A stretch of 64,000 bases of DNA from Struthidea cinerea (taxonomy: Eukaryota; Chordata; Aves; Passeriformes; Corcoracidae). The position numbers and the translations under genes were made by a program. Shown in pieces: positions 48,701 through 62,720 of this stretch (its first letter is position 1; every line of letters begins with the position of its first letter). The stretch covers positions 1,485,386 through 1,549,385 of the forward strand of contig VZTI01003649.1 of NCBI GenBank assembly GCA_013397865.1. The letters are read 5' to 3'. Below the pieces are notes generated by a model, which was not told the origin of the DNA, did not search any database, and worked only from the letters and a program-made list of their open reading frames with translations.

Positions 48701-51700
48701 GTCTGTTTTAAAATGGTCAGTGTGTGGAAACTTGCTGTTTCCCAAGGGTTTTGTTGGGCCGTTAGGGAACTCTGGCCAGAGATGAGACTATTTCCAGCCG
48801 TGGTGAGCCAAGTGTGAACTCACTCTGGGCAAGATGCCCAGATCCACTGGTTTTCTCTTGCCAGAAATCCTCGCCCTCCAGCCAGCGATACCAAGCTCAG
48901 TTTCTGCCAGTCCTCAGCTGAAGACCTCTGAAGGGAAAAGAGAACAAGGAGGCCAAGCAGAGCAAGATCCTGCTGAGCGGGGCAAGGGGAATAACTGAAG
49001 AGCTTGTGCAGGGGGTACAGTGGTGGTGTGTCACCACTGTGGGCTGGCTGTTTTGGTTGAGGGCTAGAGAGAGGTGTAGAGACTTGCTTTTCCTAGGGCG
49101 AGGAGATGTGTAGAAGTGGCTGGTGGTGGTGCAAGGGATTGGCTTTTCTTGGCTAGGCAGAGCTACCTGATCCACAGGGCCATGGCATACTGCTGGCACT
49201 ACCATCAGGGTAGTCACCTGTGAATGAGTGTTGTTGCCTTCATTGTGGTTTCAAAACACTGGGGATTTCTTCTGTCAAGTAGGATATTGCTTTCTTCTTT
49301 TGTGGGAGGTGCCCTTCAAGGTGAAGAGGCTGTATGTCTGGTAATCTTGCTTTCCTCGTATCTGGGAGTCTTCTTGCCTTTTTCAGAAAAGGCATGGCGA
49401 CAAAAAACTTCATCTTCCAGAGCTGGCAGTCCTTCTTGTTGCAGTCTCTCCATTGGGATAGGACTTCTTGCAGGGATCCATTGGTCCAGTTGCTTTTCTG
49501 CAGACTGCTCTGTAGTCAGACTGTGAAAGAGTGAGGAGGTGTATATGTCAGGTGTGGAGGGAGCCTCCCTTCCCATTACTGGTATGGATTTCTGGTCCTC
49601 CCAATGCTGGCAACAATTGCTAGTGAAAGGAAATTTCTGCTCTTTTTGGTGAGTGCCTTTGGTTTTTGGTAGTGTGGGTGGTTGCATTCAGCTGTTTGGT
49701 TCAAGCTAGCAGGTCTCTGTTAAGACTTTCCAAAAGGCCTGTATTTACGGCTTGTATGCTGAAACAAAGCATCTCGGGCATGATACCATGTCAGTAACTT
49801 AGCATGCACACACCTGCCTGCACCATGTCTTTTGGGTCCAGTCATGGAGAGGTTTTGGAGCTGACAGGATCAGTGCATTAATGGAAGACCTTCTGTTCCT
49901 GCAAACTCACCTCCTTCAACACTGATAATTTTCATGTGCCAACATATCATTTAGTGACACATTACACCTTGCTGTTGCAGCGTGTTGCAAATAGTCTGAC
50001 CCAGCCAGCTACTAACAGCCTCCTACAGGGTGAACTGCTGAAATCTGTTTCTATCCTAAACCCAAAGGAGTATTTCCCTCCCCCTCCTGTAATGGCTTGT
50101 TTCTTTAAAGCTGTTAACTGGCCGTAATCCAATCATTACTACTGTAATTAGTGAACTGCTTACAGTAACTAAAGCACTTGAAGCGGAATATCCTCTGATT
50201 GCAGAGCTCGGAACAACTTCTGCCTGCAGTCCTGTTAGAGGTAGTTACTGCTGATGGCTCAGGGCTGGGTGCAGGGGACACAGGGCAAGCCTGGCACAGC
50301 TGCCGCACTGCTTCTTGTGCCAAGCCCCAGCTGGTGCCATGTGGCCTTTCCACAGCAGGGTGATGCCTCAGAGCCCCATGGATATGAGCTGCTGTACCTA
50401 GCTTAGGGTGGTGATCTGCTGTCAAAAAGGAGCCTTTTGCTTTTTTTTTTTTGCAAGCTGTGGCAGAAGACGGTGGCTTTGGGTGGAACTTTCAGGGCAG
50501 CTGGTGGCATTGAAGGAGTGATGTATTAGTACTGAACGTTTGGTTTATACAGGGTAGAAAATCACTGTTGCAGCAGGCTCAATGTCTTCTTGCTGTCAGG
50601 GTACCCTCTTGTCCCAGTGTGCGGTGCCTGTGCTCTCCCTCCACCTGCCAAATCACTCACTTCATAGGCAAGGCCAAGGGACTTTAGCTTCTGGCCCTGC
50701 ACATTCATTCCTGCAGGACTTGGGCTTTCCAGGCAGACACATCCCTCACTGCACTCTTCAGCCACTTTTCCTCTTGGGAACAACGAGACAGCTTTTCTGA
50801 GGGCTTCACCTGCTCTCCCCTTTATACCCTGACAGGAGGGCAGTGCCAGTATGCTTGTCTCTGGCCTTTGTTCTGTTTCCTCATGTTTACCTCCTGAGAT
50901 GAAGCCTGTTGTAACTTGAGCTCTTCCTTCTTGGGGAGGAGGAGGACCATGGTGAGGATCAGGTGTGGGCAGCTTTTGAAATGGAGGGCCCTGCTGAAGA
51001 GGAGGAGTAAGGGTAGGTGAGTACATGCAAGTACAGCAAGCAAAGGCTGTGCAGTGGTAAAATACCTCGTTGCCCAGCTGCCAGCCATGACTTGGCAGGC
51101 GTGCTGTACTCGGCAGTTGAGGAGGGTATTTGTTGGCAATATTTGGCCTGTGATGGGGTCAGAGAAATGAAAAGTCTTTCTGGCCTAAGGAGGAGGCTTT
51201 AAAAAAAAAAAAAAAACCAACAACAACAAAACCAAAACCAACCAAAAATGACTACTACTACCACCCTCAAAAAAACCCCCCCAAAATAACACAAAACCCA
51301 TCCAGCCAAAACCCATTCCCCTTGCAGGGGTTTTCATTTTGCTCTTGAGCAGTTAATGTGCAGTGTCTCCAGGCTTTATTCCTGTGTGGTGCCGGGCATT
51401 AGAGGCAGGTCTGCACCATGGCCCCTGGCACGTGAAATGGAGAAAAACAACCTCTGATGAGAATGAATTTCTTCAACATGCTCTGGATTTAGCCTAGGAG
51501 GGAAGAGATGTTCTCACCCCTTTGGACCCTGTGCATGTTGTCAGCCTCCACCACTGCTATCTATATACTTAACTTGTCCTAGAGTTGTGTGAAAGGTTGA
51601 AAATTTACTTGTTGCCATATAGGTCAGAGTGGTCAGTAAGGTGGGGAGGAAGTCCTGGAGCACCAGTGGCCAGAGATCTATGTGGTGGGCACTGTGATGT

Positions 51701-52750
51701 GCCAAGATCTCTGCCTGCTGGCCTGAGCAGAGTCTGCCTGTTGCCTTGCCCTCTGCCTGTGCAACTGCCTGCATCTTCCTGCACTCTCTTGCTGGGCTTG
51801 TATCCTGTAGGGAATTGGGGAAAGGGACCATGTTTCTGCTGTGTTTGTACACCTCCCTGCACCACGGAACTCTGGTCTTTGAGTGTGGTTCCCAGATGAT
51901 GCAAGGCGACAAGTGCTGCAAACATGGTAACTGGTTTTAAATGGATCTTGGTTTTTGTTGCTTTTACATGTTACCTTGAGACCACTTGTGCTGATTTCAG
52001 TACATCCTGTTTGTGATACTTGCATGTAATGCACTTGAATCAAAGAAGTGATTTGAATTCCATGTTCTTTTGCACTACCGCCATGTGTTTGACTTGGTGT
52101 TGGTTTTAGGTGCTGGTGCAGCTGCTGTCAGCACACCCTGATTGAGTGCTCCCAAGTATCTCTTCAGGACCAAGTCTAGTGATGGACCACTTCAAAGTGG
52201 TTCTTCTGTATTTCTGTAATGTTTAGCTTCAGATGTTTGCTTTCAGTATGTTGCTACAAACTTGAAATGATAGATAAGCCTTTCTCCACACTCTTTCAAC
52301 TCTGCGAGTGTAATACAGAAATATTTGGTAGTGTGTTTCTGATGTGGGTTTAACCAGAGAATAAAATCACAGCATACTGTTTTTTGTTAAATTTTGCTTT
52401 GAGTTTAAAGCAACCTTATAGTATTCCTTGATATATTTTTCTACCTATAAATCCCTATCCCAAGTTCTACCTCCTCCTCTTCTTCCTTTCTTTTCTTGCC
52501 TCACCTTTGTTAACAGGCGCTGGGAAGGGAAATGTGTTCCCATCTTATTCTGCCATTGTGTTCAGTGATCTCATATGCTTTGGATTGAAGATTGCTGTTC
52601 TGCTTAGGTGAGTTGCTGGCTTTCATGGTCTGATACATTAACAAAGTGATGTGCTGCTGGAAGGAGCTTTTGAAACTTTTTGTAGTAAGATTTTAATAAT
52701 TACCTTCATCTCTTTCATGTAGAGACTATTTTGGTGGTGTCACTGTCCTT
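39769..52750 (+). other. ACTN1: Presumed ACTN1 intron 1 (first part), no exon seen
   Basis: This is a long non-coding stretch after the CpG island. I looked for the conserved second exon of alpha-actinin (start of the first CH domain) and see nothing like it. A 138-codon minus-strand frame at 40679-41095 is the longest but is not recognisable. An AT-rich patch at 50125-50150 contains TAATCC and TAATTA homeodomain-type motifs. An A/C-rich tract is at 51199-51310. Confidence 0.5.
51199..51310. repeat. Poly-A and A/C-rich low-complexity tract
   Basis: About 16 A (51201-51216) are followed by ccaacaacaacaaaaccaaa-type units and a run of CCCCCCC. A poly-A start suggests a decayed retroposon tail, but no recognisable element body lies upstream. 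Confidence 0.7.
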
Positions 52751-52870
52751 CAGAGGTTATTTGGACCCCCCCCCCNNNNNNNNNNNNNNNNNNNNNNNNN
52801 NNNNNNNNNNNNNNNNNNNNNNNNNNNNNNNNNCACGTGCCCTCAGAGGTTATTGGGACCCCCCCCCCCC
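52751..52870. other. 58-base gap in a poly-C run with repeated flanks
   Basis: Left of the gap (52776-52833 are N) the sequence is cagaggttatttggac followed by 10 C. Right of it a near-identical cagaggttattgggac is followed by 12 C. The two flanks differ at one base. As at 38670, this looks like overlapping contig ends that failed to merge across a homopolymer, or a short tandem repeat that broke assembly. Confidence 0.7.
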
Positions 52871-55800
52871 GGGAGTGGGCTCCAGCAGCCCCTGAGCAAG
52901 CATTGCTCTGCTTCTGAGTGGGGCAGCAGCAGGGAGGCTTGAGGTAGAGGAGTGTTTGTACTGGGCACAGTCAGGCTGTGGGAATTAAAGGTGTGTATTC
53001 AGGGTGCATAGCCCATCCAAAGAAGCAGCTCTGTAGGCAAAGTTCTTCATCAGTGCTGGAGCAGTGTACACAAGTACACAGTCAGAGGTGTCCTTTGGGT
53101 AAGCGTGCCTCTGGGAATGAGTATTGTCCTCATGCTATTGCAAAGAGTGAGACATCTGCAAAGCTCACTCGGGTTTCTGTTCCACTCTGACCTTCCTGTG
53201 TGATGGATTGGTAGATCATGTTCTCCTATGACCTCTTCTCATGTGAACCCTTAAAACAGTTTTGTAAGGGTGCTTATTTGTCGTGAAGCTGCAGTGCCCA
53301 GAACAACCACCACCCTTCTGATCTTAGTAGAAGAGAATAGAACACAAATACTAGCTAGACATGCTTGTTTCTGTCAGGCTAACTGGGATTTAATTTACCC
53401 CCCATTTGCTGCTTGCTTTGCCTTCCCAAGAAGATATTAGTGGGCAAAATATTTCACATATGTATATTGGGGATAATGTACTCCAGAGCTCTTAGTGTAG
53501 TTTATATAGTGCTTATCTGCTTTTTGGCTTGTAAACTTTGCTACTTCTGCAGCCTTACAAAAGGGGTGAATAAATGTATTGTGTAATTGCTGTCTGTAAA
53601 GTGAATTCCAGAGAGTTTGCCAGAGGGTGACATAAAGTATATTCAAATTTACAGTCCCTGATGATTCCAAATACCCGCCAAAATCTTGTTTCGCACCTAA
53701 TTTATTTAACTTTGGCATAGGCAAGTGCTGAATGTTCTCCCTTCATCCGTTTACTTGGGACAAGACTCACTCCAGATGCAGTTTCACAGTCTTTAGTCCA
53801 GTCTGACTGTGCTTGTCTGTTGCTTTTTCTCAGTTGGACACACTCTTGATCAGTACCTGCATGTGCTATGGAAAAGTGAGTTTTCAGCCAGATCAGAGTT
53901 GATCACTACTGAGCCTAAGGTTAAGAGAAGAAGGAGGTAGCAGGGTGGGGGAAGTGAAGGGTAAGTTCAGAGTAGGACTGCCCACTTTAATGGCAGCTTG
54001 TCAATAAAGTGGTCAATGTCAGCCATGAAACCGGTCCCTTTGGAGCTGCAGCAAATGGAGAGGGGACCTGGCTCCTGGCAGCCAGAGGAGCTGGAGGTTT
54101 GTGCTTTGTTCCAGGCTTCTGAGTACTGTTTGCTGTGTTGGAAAGCAAAGTGATGCTTTCCCACTTTATTTAAGCCCTGCCCAAATTCCTTGAATTTTTG
54201 CACCTTGGACCAGGTGATAGTTCTAATTTGCATGTAAAAAGAATAAAGTGTCCGCCAACTCTCCAAAGGTAGGAATGCAGCTTAAAAGCTGCCCGCCTCT
54301 AGCCATGCCAGATATCTGAGATTGAGCAACGGTTTTGAAGTGGGGAATGGAAATCTGCCTGACACAAGTCATGTTGGAAGCAGTGAGACTGTGCTTACTG
54401 CTTGACACAGTAAGTGGGCTGAACTAGCAATGGCTGCCTGAGAAATAGCTGTTCCTTCCCTGTCTTGCAAGGCACAGCCTCTGCATTGCTCCCACATTTA
54501 CTACTTGTGGACATGAACTGTGAGCCAGATGAAAAATCTTAATGGGTGTTAAAATTAATTTACCAAAACAATAAGAGGTAGAAGACGTGAACCTAGATAG
54601 CTCTCCACAGTGAAGGAGCAGCAAGAGAATGGGAAAGAGCTGGAGAGAGTCTAAGAAAAAAACAATCTTGACTGTTTTTGCTGTGGAAATAAATACCGGA
54701 ACATCTGTGTTCTGACCATCACATTGCCTGGTTCCCCAAGCACTGGCCCTGGACTGGGATTTGGCATCTGTCTCAGTTTCAAGTCCAGTGCAGTCTCCTG
54801 CCTTCTGGAGGCAAGTGCTTGATGGCTGGTTAAAAAACTGCTGCACAGCAGCTGCTGAGCTGCAAAAGAAGCTGCTATTGTTGCCTACGCAGGAACATTA
54901 ACTGCGTCCTCTTAGGTCCTGCAGAGATTGCCAGAGCTCAGTGCAGCTCACATGAACCCAGTTGCTGATGCTTTGAGGCAGCAAAGCTGCTCAGGAAGTG
55001 GTCTTCGGCCCTCCAAGTCTGAAAGCTCAAAACCTAAAGACTTTGCCATGCTGCTTTGCAGAATACCAGTCTTCTTCCATGAACAGGTACCAGTACCTGA
55101 TCCCTATCTTAAAAGAGGGTCCAGGCTGCTGTGGAGAGCTTGGGGAACACAGGGTTGTGCTATGGATTGGCCCCCTCATGCCTGGGAGCTCGTGCTTCCC
55201 TTTTGGGTTAATTCAACAGGGCCCTTTTCTGCTACAGAGGGAATTCCCTGTCAGCAGGGAGATGCTTTGCTGTAGTGGCTTCACTGATGGGTGCCTGTCT
55301 CTTTATCTCCTACCCAGTGCATCTGCTTTTGCTACCCTGTAACTGTTCATATGAACATCTATTGCTCTGCTAACTGTTGCTTCAAATGTAGTTCAAAGTC
55401 AGTAGCATGAACATTTCAGGGCTCTATGCTGTTTTCCTGGGTAGACCTCAGCCTACAGCAGTCCTAAATACAGAGAAACCACACAGAGAGCTGGAGGCAG
55501 GCTCTAAATTATCAGGGTTGGATTCTTAAGCATCAGGAAGTCAGGAAAAAAAAAGTGCTAGAGTAGCCTGCTAAGCAATGCAAACAACTTAGCAGTTTTG
55601 CCAGCTGAGAAGGGAAGAAATAAATTCTAATTCACTTAACAATACCTTACCTGTGTGCAGAAATGAGCTGGCTGGCTCATGGCATGGGAGGCTGTCTAAT
55701 GTGGAAATGACTAACTTCCTCTGGCAGTACCAGTACAGTGCATAGGATGTAGGAGGTAGGATGTGAGGAGGTCCTGGGCCACTAATAAGCGTAGCTAGGC

Positions 55801-58800
55801 TTGTTAAGTATCAAGTTGAATTTAATCTGTGAAAACTCTGCTTTCTTAGTTGGATTGTCTGATTTCTGCAGGAAGAAAATATTTCTCTTACAGGCACAAT
55901 GCTCTGTGACCTTCTGACTGCATAAGAGGAAGTAAGACTCCTGCAAAGGTTAGGTCCTGTGTGCCTTGATAATAGGATATGTGATCCCATGGAAGGGAAG
56001 AGAATCCCACGGGAGAGGAGGACTGAAATTCTTTACTTACTGTCTTCTAGCCTGCTGGTTCAGGTCACTTTCTCTTCCCAGCCTGCGGTGGGTGCTGGTG
56101 TAGGGTTGTGTGGTCATAGCTGCGTGACGTGTGGCAGCAACTGGAGCGGGAGCACAGCGAGCGATTCCCTGTGCCGGATGCTTGTGTAGCAGCCGTGGTG
56201 TCCCTGGGTGATGGCCAGTGCCTACTGTAGTGTGCAACAACTGCGTGATTGCTTGCTGAGGAAAGGGTTGGGACAACTATGCCGTTCCCCTTCAAGCCCA
56301 CCTCCTGTTTATTCAGCATGTTGGGAGTGGGATTATTTCTTCCTGGCCCACAGACAAGATCAGCTTGAGCCTCTCACTGCAGCATCTTAATTACCCATAC
56401 CCTTTTCCCTGGGAAGCTGCATGTAGTATTGCCCAGTCGTGTGCTTGGGTCAGAGCAGGGGAGATCACCAAACAGCAGACTTCCAGGGGGCTGATTATGG
56501 TCAAAATTGCATACATCCTTCTGCAACCTTCTGTTGTGTGGATGTGGCTCTTCAGAGGAGACAGCAGCAAGCACCAAGATCAGGACAAAAGGCCAGAAGG
56601 TTTTTGGAGGCTGTTTTGCTGTTCCCACTGCAGTTTTGCACTGATGTGCAGCTGCCAGCAGGAAGAGGGTTAAGCCCACATATCACATGGCACAATTCTG
56701 TTTACTACATATTTCTCATAATCAGGACTGGCATCCAAATCCAGATGATTAGCACTTAACCAGAGACCCTGAAACAATGTGTCATGTTTGTATTCCTCTG
56801 AAGCTATGCAGTCTGCCGTCGTTTCTCTTGCAGAGACATGGTTCTCCCTGCAGCCTTCAAAGGGAGCTATAGGGAGAGCAGAAAATGAACAGTTTTGTGA
56901 TGAAGACTGGGTTGTACTGAACTGCATTCATCTTAGTCTAAGCTTGAAGCCAGGGGAATTTTGCCAGGAATCAACTTACACCATAATAACTTGATCTCTA
57001 CCAAAGGAGATTCTTGCCTTACCCTGGTCTGAGATTAGATCACCAGCTCAACAGTGACAGTCAGGGAAATGAGACTGCGCCCCTTGGCTTAAGCGTTTGG
57101 ATGGATATTTTTCAGTGCTGAGTACAAGCTGTGGCAGTGGAAAACTAAGTATAAAATTCACATTAGTTTTTGAGGTGTGGTTTTGGATAAGAAAGGTGTA
57201 ATTTCACAGCACAGTCTATACCTTATTCTTGCTATCAACATGGGCATTACTATAGCAAGCTTCCATGGGGCCCAAGGCAGGTTGTGATTTACCTTTCTAC
57301 TACTCCTTCTGTACAAGGCAGTTCTCTCTGTTTCTTTCTCTCTCCTAACAAAAACATCTCTGCCCATACACATACACAACATGTGGCTTTTCCCTTCTCC
57401 GGTGTAGTAGCAGTTCATCTGTAAAGACCTGCTTTGCCCTCCTCAGAGCTTCAACACGTGGCAGCAACCTGCAGCGCTGCCATTTCTGAAGACAGATTGC
57501 AGAAGTCTGTTTTCCCCCGTGCTTCTAAAGGTCTTTTTCCATCCCCCTGCTTTCTGTCTTATCTGAAAAGTCACATCATCATCCATGGATAAAGTTTATA
57601 CAAATTAAACATGGGAGGGGAAGGATGAAGAGGTGTACCTTTTCCCCCCTTCTCTGTGATTAAGCCAATGCTAATGAAAAAAGAATTTCTCTTGACAGTC
57701 CTGTTATTGGGGGTTTATTTGTTGTTGGGATCTACCTTCTTAGGAAACTCTTGGGCTGAAGGGAATTAGAAGAGGTTTTCTGATCTAAGCACAAGCTTGA
57801 AATAAACCTGTCAATATATCTGCTAGTAATGTCAGAAGGACCCTTCTTTTTCTTTCTCAGCCACAGTGACTTTTTACTCCTTTATACTTCGGGAGAAAAG
57901 GAGATGAATTCCTGCTTTCTATTGTATTGAGTGCTGGCATGGCTGCTAACGTATGGTACAGTTTCTTAGCCACAGATATTAAAAGTATAGCGCATTGAGT
58001 CTATCTTGAATTGTCTTTTTTATTTTGGTCTTACACTGAACTGCACTACTGTAAGAGAAAGAGAAAGCTACTTGAACTTCCAGAAATACTCTCAAATTTC
58101 TCTAACTAGAAAACTTGTGGTGGGTGGCTTAGGGTGCTAGCAAGATACCTATTTTCGTTAGATACTGACAGACATTGTGTGGACATTTCTGGAATAAGGT
58201 TTTTAGGTTTTCTGAAACAAGTGACAGTGAATGTTCCTTGACTGTTTTTTACCAAGGTAATTTGACTTCCACATGGTAACTTACACTGCTGTCTGTCATC
58301 TGCATGTACCTTGCCTCGCTCAGATGATTCTTTATTTGAGAAAACAGCACACATGATGGCAGTGATGAGGACTGCACATGAACTGCATGTCCTGCCATTT
58401 GAGTTATCTATTTCTTGTCAGTGGTTTGAACCAGACTGAACAGCCATGCATTTTCTTAGGTGTAACCACTAGGACAGTCGTGTCAGTTGTGATACTAAGC
58501 TGAACTGCAAATGTTTTGCTTAGCAACTGTTGCAAAGGAAAATTGTCAGGCAACAGCAAAATTAGGAATGGTGAGTATGGAAGGCACTCTTTGTGAGAGA
58601 TGAGCTGTACTCTGATGTGTTATCTGTGACTAAGTGATTTGGCATTTTCTTACACAAACACATAAGAATATGAGCGTTTATGAACAGATATCAAAGCAAG
58701 TTCAGTCCAGTCCCTTAGGTCTGCCTATGCTCTTGCTAACCTGGGTGTAGTAGATATTTGCAGGCAGCTTACCAATACAAGGGAGCGGGGCTGAGAAGTT

Positions 58801-60742
58801 TGATGGGGTGGTAACTTCTACTACCAATTCTTGGGCAGCAGTGAAGAATTTGAGTGGCTATCCAACTGTGGTAACTGAAGAAAGCTGGTTGTCTTAGTCA
58901 TTCTCCATCATGAAACCGTTCGTTTTCCTGTAAAATGCAGGATGTACCTGAGAGGACCATGACCACTTTGAGATTTCCCTTCTGTGGGATTACACCAAGG
59001 TTGATGGTGATGTAAGCATGAGTGTGAATGAGGTACTGGTGTGTCTACTCTTAAGTACAGAGCGAGACAGGGCAAAATGATGAGTGACACCATATGGTGT
59101 CTGCAGAAGTCCTTGTTCAATAGTACTGGCTGTGGAGCCAGAGGATGAATCTACAGTGAAGTAGGCTTTAATTTTGTCATTTATAGGTGTGCACAATTTA
59201 TAGAGAACACTGGGTTTAAAGTCTCCATGACGGGGGACTTAATCCAGCAGTCTTTGGGCATAAAGTCTGAAATAAGAAATCGGTACTAAGCTGAACAACT
59301 GCTTTAAGCATTTATGTTAAACAGTGTCTGTGTTCATGTCTCCTGCCCTTGCTGCTGTAATCTTAACAAGAGACTGTCTTAGGGGAGGCATATGAGTAGC
59401 AGTTGGGTATCAGAATACAAATACTGTCAGGATAAGAGCACTTTCATTAGATGTTACTTATTCATGGGAGAAATGATTAAAGGCAAAAGAAACCTACCTT
59501 GAACTGGCACATGTGATGTGCCTCAGTGTATGTGGGAGCCTTTCTACTGGGTTATCTGTGAGAGGGTGCTTGGTATGTGTCTTACAGACTAGTTTTTACT
59601 TGATTATTAAATTCTATGCAAAAAAAAAAAAGATTAAAAAGTTATGTAAGGAAGACTCAAGGTACACCTTAGTAGTCTGCCCAGACTGCTTGCCCAGTCT
59701 TGAAATGGAGGTTTTGTTTTTCCTAGTATCCTGCTGTTGCAGTGAGGTTTTACAGTACTTCAGTTTCCCTTACAGGCCAGGGCTCAGTTGGAACCAGAGC
59801 ATGCTCTCCTCAGTACCTGCCCTTTCTTCCTTGCCTGTCTCAAATGTGTATCATGTGGCCAGGCGAATCGCTGTTTTTCTTGGGTGACAACTCAGCTCAA
59901 GCAGAAGCTCTCTAGTATGAGAGGTTCCATGTTTGAACCAGGCCATGCAGGAAACTGTTCTCAGCAAGGTGTTATCTTTTTCTAAAATTTGCTTCCTACC
60001 TGAGGCCAGAATATTTCTGCAAGTCCTGTCCCTTCTGATAGAAGGATACCAGACATAATGTGGGGAGAGGACCCATCACTGTGATGGGTCTCACAAATCT
60101 GGTATGAGCACTGGTGCCACCTGCTGTGCTTTGGCCTTGCAGTTATGTTATTCTGTCTGCCCCGTACAGTTTTGTGTCCTCTTACTAGGAATACTCTTTG
60201 TTGCAAGCTTGCAAATAAACATAGAATCCCTGCTGCCTCATCCTACCCTCAGATGAAATGTCTTGTGTAAAAAATTTGCCTTTCCCGAAGCAGAGACCTC
60301 ATGTTTATTGTTCACATCAGAAGTGGGAGCATCTCCAGCATCATTCCCTGCTGTACCTGTGGGGTTTCAGTCATGGTAGTAAGGGGTGTGTGTTGCTCTG
60401 TTACAGAAACAGTGCTGTAGCTGTTACAGTTGATCCCTCCTGTGTCTCCTTTATCACCATGCTGATGAGCATAGTGTGAAACAGGCTCTGGGGATTCTCC
60501 AAAGCTGCTGGAGGAGGCAGGTGCTGCTGGCAGACACTGGAGAAGCCTGTGCTGTTGTTACTGACTCTTTTCCTTGCAATTAATAAAAAAGACTGTTCTA
60601 AAAAAAAGGTGCTACTTGGATGCACCTGCTTTTCCAAAGGCTGCGCAGCTGGTGGAAAGCAAATGGTGTCTGACAAGGGAATGGGGGTGTGTAAGCAGGC
60701 ATCCTGCGTAGCTTCCAGGGCCTTCACAGTGCAGGCAAGAGG
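52871..60742 (+). other. ACTN1: Presumed ACTN1 intron 1 (middle part), nothing supported
   Basis: No recognisable exon, repeat element or RNA gene. Short frames on both strands have the Ser/Leu/Cys-rich composition of chance translation. A poly-A run near 59620 and ordinary unique sequence make up the rest. Confidence 0.5.
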
Positions 60743-60964
60743 GTTGGTTCAAATTAGATATAAGAAGGTTTTCACAATGAAGGGGATGAAACGCTGGAAC
60801 AGGCTGCCCAGAGAGGTGTTGGATGGAAACATTCACCTGGAAACATTTAAAGTCAGATTGTATGGGCTCTGAGCAACCTAATGTAGTTGATGTCCCTACT
60901 CATTGCAGGGAGGGTGGACTAGATTAAAGGTCCATTCCAACCCAATCTATTCTATGATTCTGTG
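60743..60964 (+). mobile_element. CR1 LINE 3' fragment
   Basis: This is a sense-orientation CR1 3' end: a ttcaaattagatataagaag segment, gaaacgctggaacaggctgc with a ccagagaggtgttggatgga continuation, ggtggactagattaaaggtc, and a terminal ttctatgattctgtg. It is moderately divergent and 5'-truncated to about 220 bp. The frame that crosses it (ending in WNRLPREVLDGNIHLETFKV) is CR1 sequence, not a host protein. Confidence 0.93.
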
Positions 60965-62720
60965 CATCTCAGAAAGCAAGGTGTGCCCGTTGTCCTAGAT
61001 AAAAGTAATGGTTCCAGCTACCCATTTGCAAGTATAAAGCAGTGGGCATTCTTGTGCTTTGTTCTTCCTGACAAGCCAGACCGCAAAGGGCTTCTGTGGT
61101 CAGGAGCCACATTTGAGAGTTTCAAAGGCAGCATATGACAGCTGGGGACCTTACAGCTAAAAGAGCATATATTTCAGATGAGATCAGATCTTCCTAGAAT
61201 GGAAGAAAAATCTGATGAAAGATATGGGTTGGAGATATGATTCCATGCATACTCATAGGCAAATAATGTGTTGTGATGGTTTACACTGGTTTTGATGCCC
61301 TGTTTTGTGGGGGTGCTGAAGCACTACTTTTTGAAGTAGCCCAGTTCTGATATCCACCCAAAATTTGTATCTTTGTAAGACTATTTAAAAACTTGCAATA
61401 CAGAAGGTAAAAAGTACCCCATCCTTTGAATGGTTTCACTTTTGTATATGAGAGAAGGGCACCTCCCCATGCTGCCCTCAGAGCTGCTATTGTCACTGGT
61501 AGTTAATATGCAACCATAATGTCCACAGAAAGTCTAGGTTTCCACAATTATTTCTGTACCTTGACAATGTCTTTTCCAAGAGTGGCAAGGGAGTGGCAGG
61601 AAAGGAGCGTTTTCCTTTGTATTGCCTTAAAAGAGCTAAGCAAACTAACTGTAAGCCACCGAATATTGATCTGACCTTCATTTAAGTCAAACTCTACATA
61701 AAATCTGCTGTAAATATATGGAACAATTGCTGCATAATTCTATCCAGCTCTTCGCTACTGAACTGTAAAACAGAAATACATTGAACATCTCAGATGATTT
61801 AAGGCATTTGCTTACAAAAGTGTTTTGTTCCTGCTGTCTTGTTGTGCAGGTTCAGCACCTCACTGTGCTCTGCATGCAGGTACAGCATGGAGCAGAGTGC
61901 TCTTACTGTGATGTCCATAAATTTTTGTTCATACTGTTCTTTCCTCACCTGTCCTTGCAGTCTCACATGTCGGATATTGCTGTTTGTTAAGGGGATGAGT
62001 TTGTGGCTCTTCCCTGTTTTGTCCCAGTTTATTTTGAATTAATTTAGGATCCAGTAAGATGTTTATGTAGTTCCAATACAGCTGAATCCTTGGGGAATTA
62101 TCACCAGTGACTTTTGTCATTATGTTACTCACATGTCTTTGATTAAATCTAGTTCTTCACAGCTAGGCTTTATAAACCAAAATATGTTTACACCTTACTG
62201 ATCATCTTCTTTTTCTCTGTCACTAGTAATTACATCAGGTGATACTTGTGCTTGTATGACATTTTGTGTAACCCCCTACTTAGTTCTCTCCACGATGGAG
62301 ACTGGCCACTTCATGCTTTCATTTTCCATCCTCTAGCTGGTTTATATTCCAGAAGAGCTGTTTCCCTGTGAAAAGTCAATTATGTCAATGGGGAAAATAA
62401 GTCAAAAGTTGGGCAACAAAGAGGAAAGGTGCAAACTGCATCTCATTTCTAGTGGTGTGGCAGAATGGGATGAGCTAAATAGGTTTGTTCCTTACCTAGA
62501 CACCAGCACACTGGGGCAGTGTAGGGAGCCAGCATTCATTAGTACTGCTGCTTGCTGAATGGCTTGTTATCAAAGAATAAATAGGTTAATATTCGACTTT
62601 GGGGGCGAGGCATTACTTTTCAGGAAGAGCTGAAACCAATCAGAAATTGAATACAGCAGTATGTAGGAAGATGTGCTCTAGCATTATTTTACTTTACTTA
62701 TTATTATTTTAGCATTCTTC

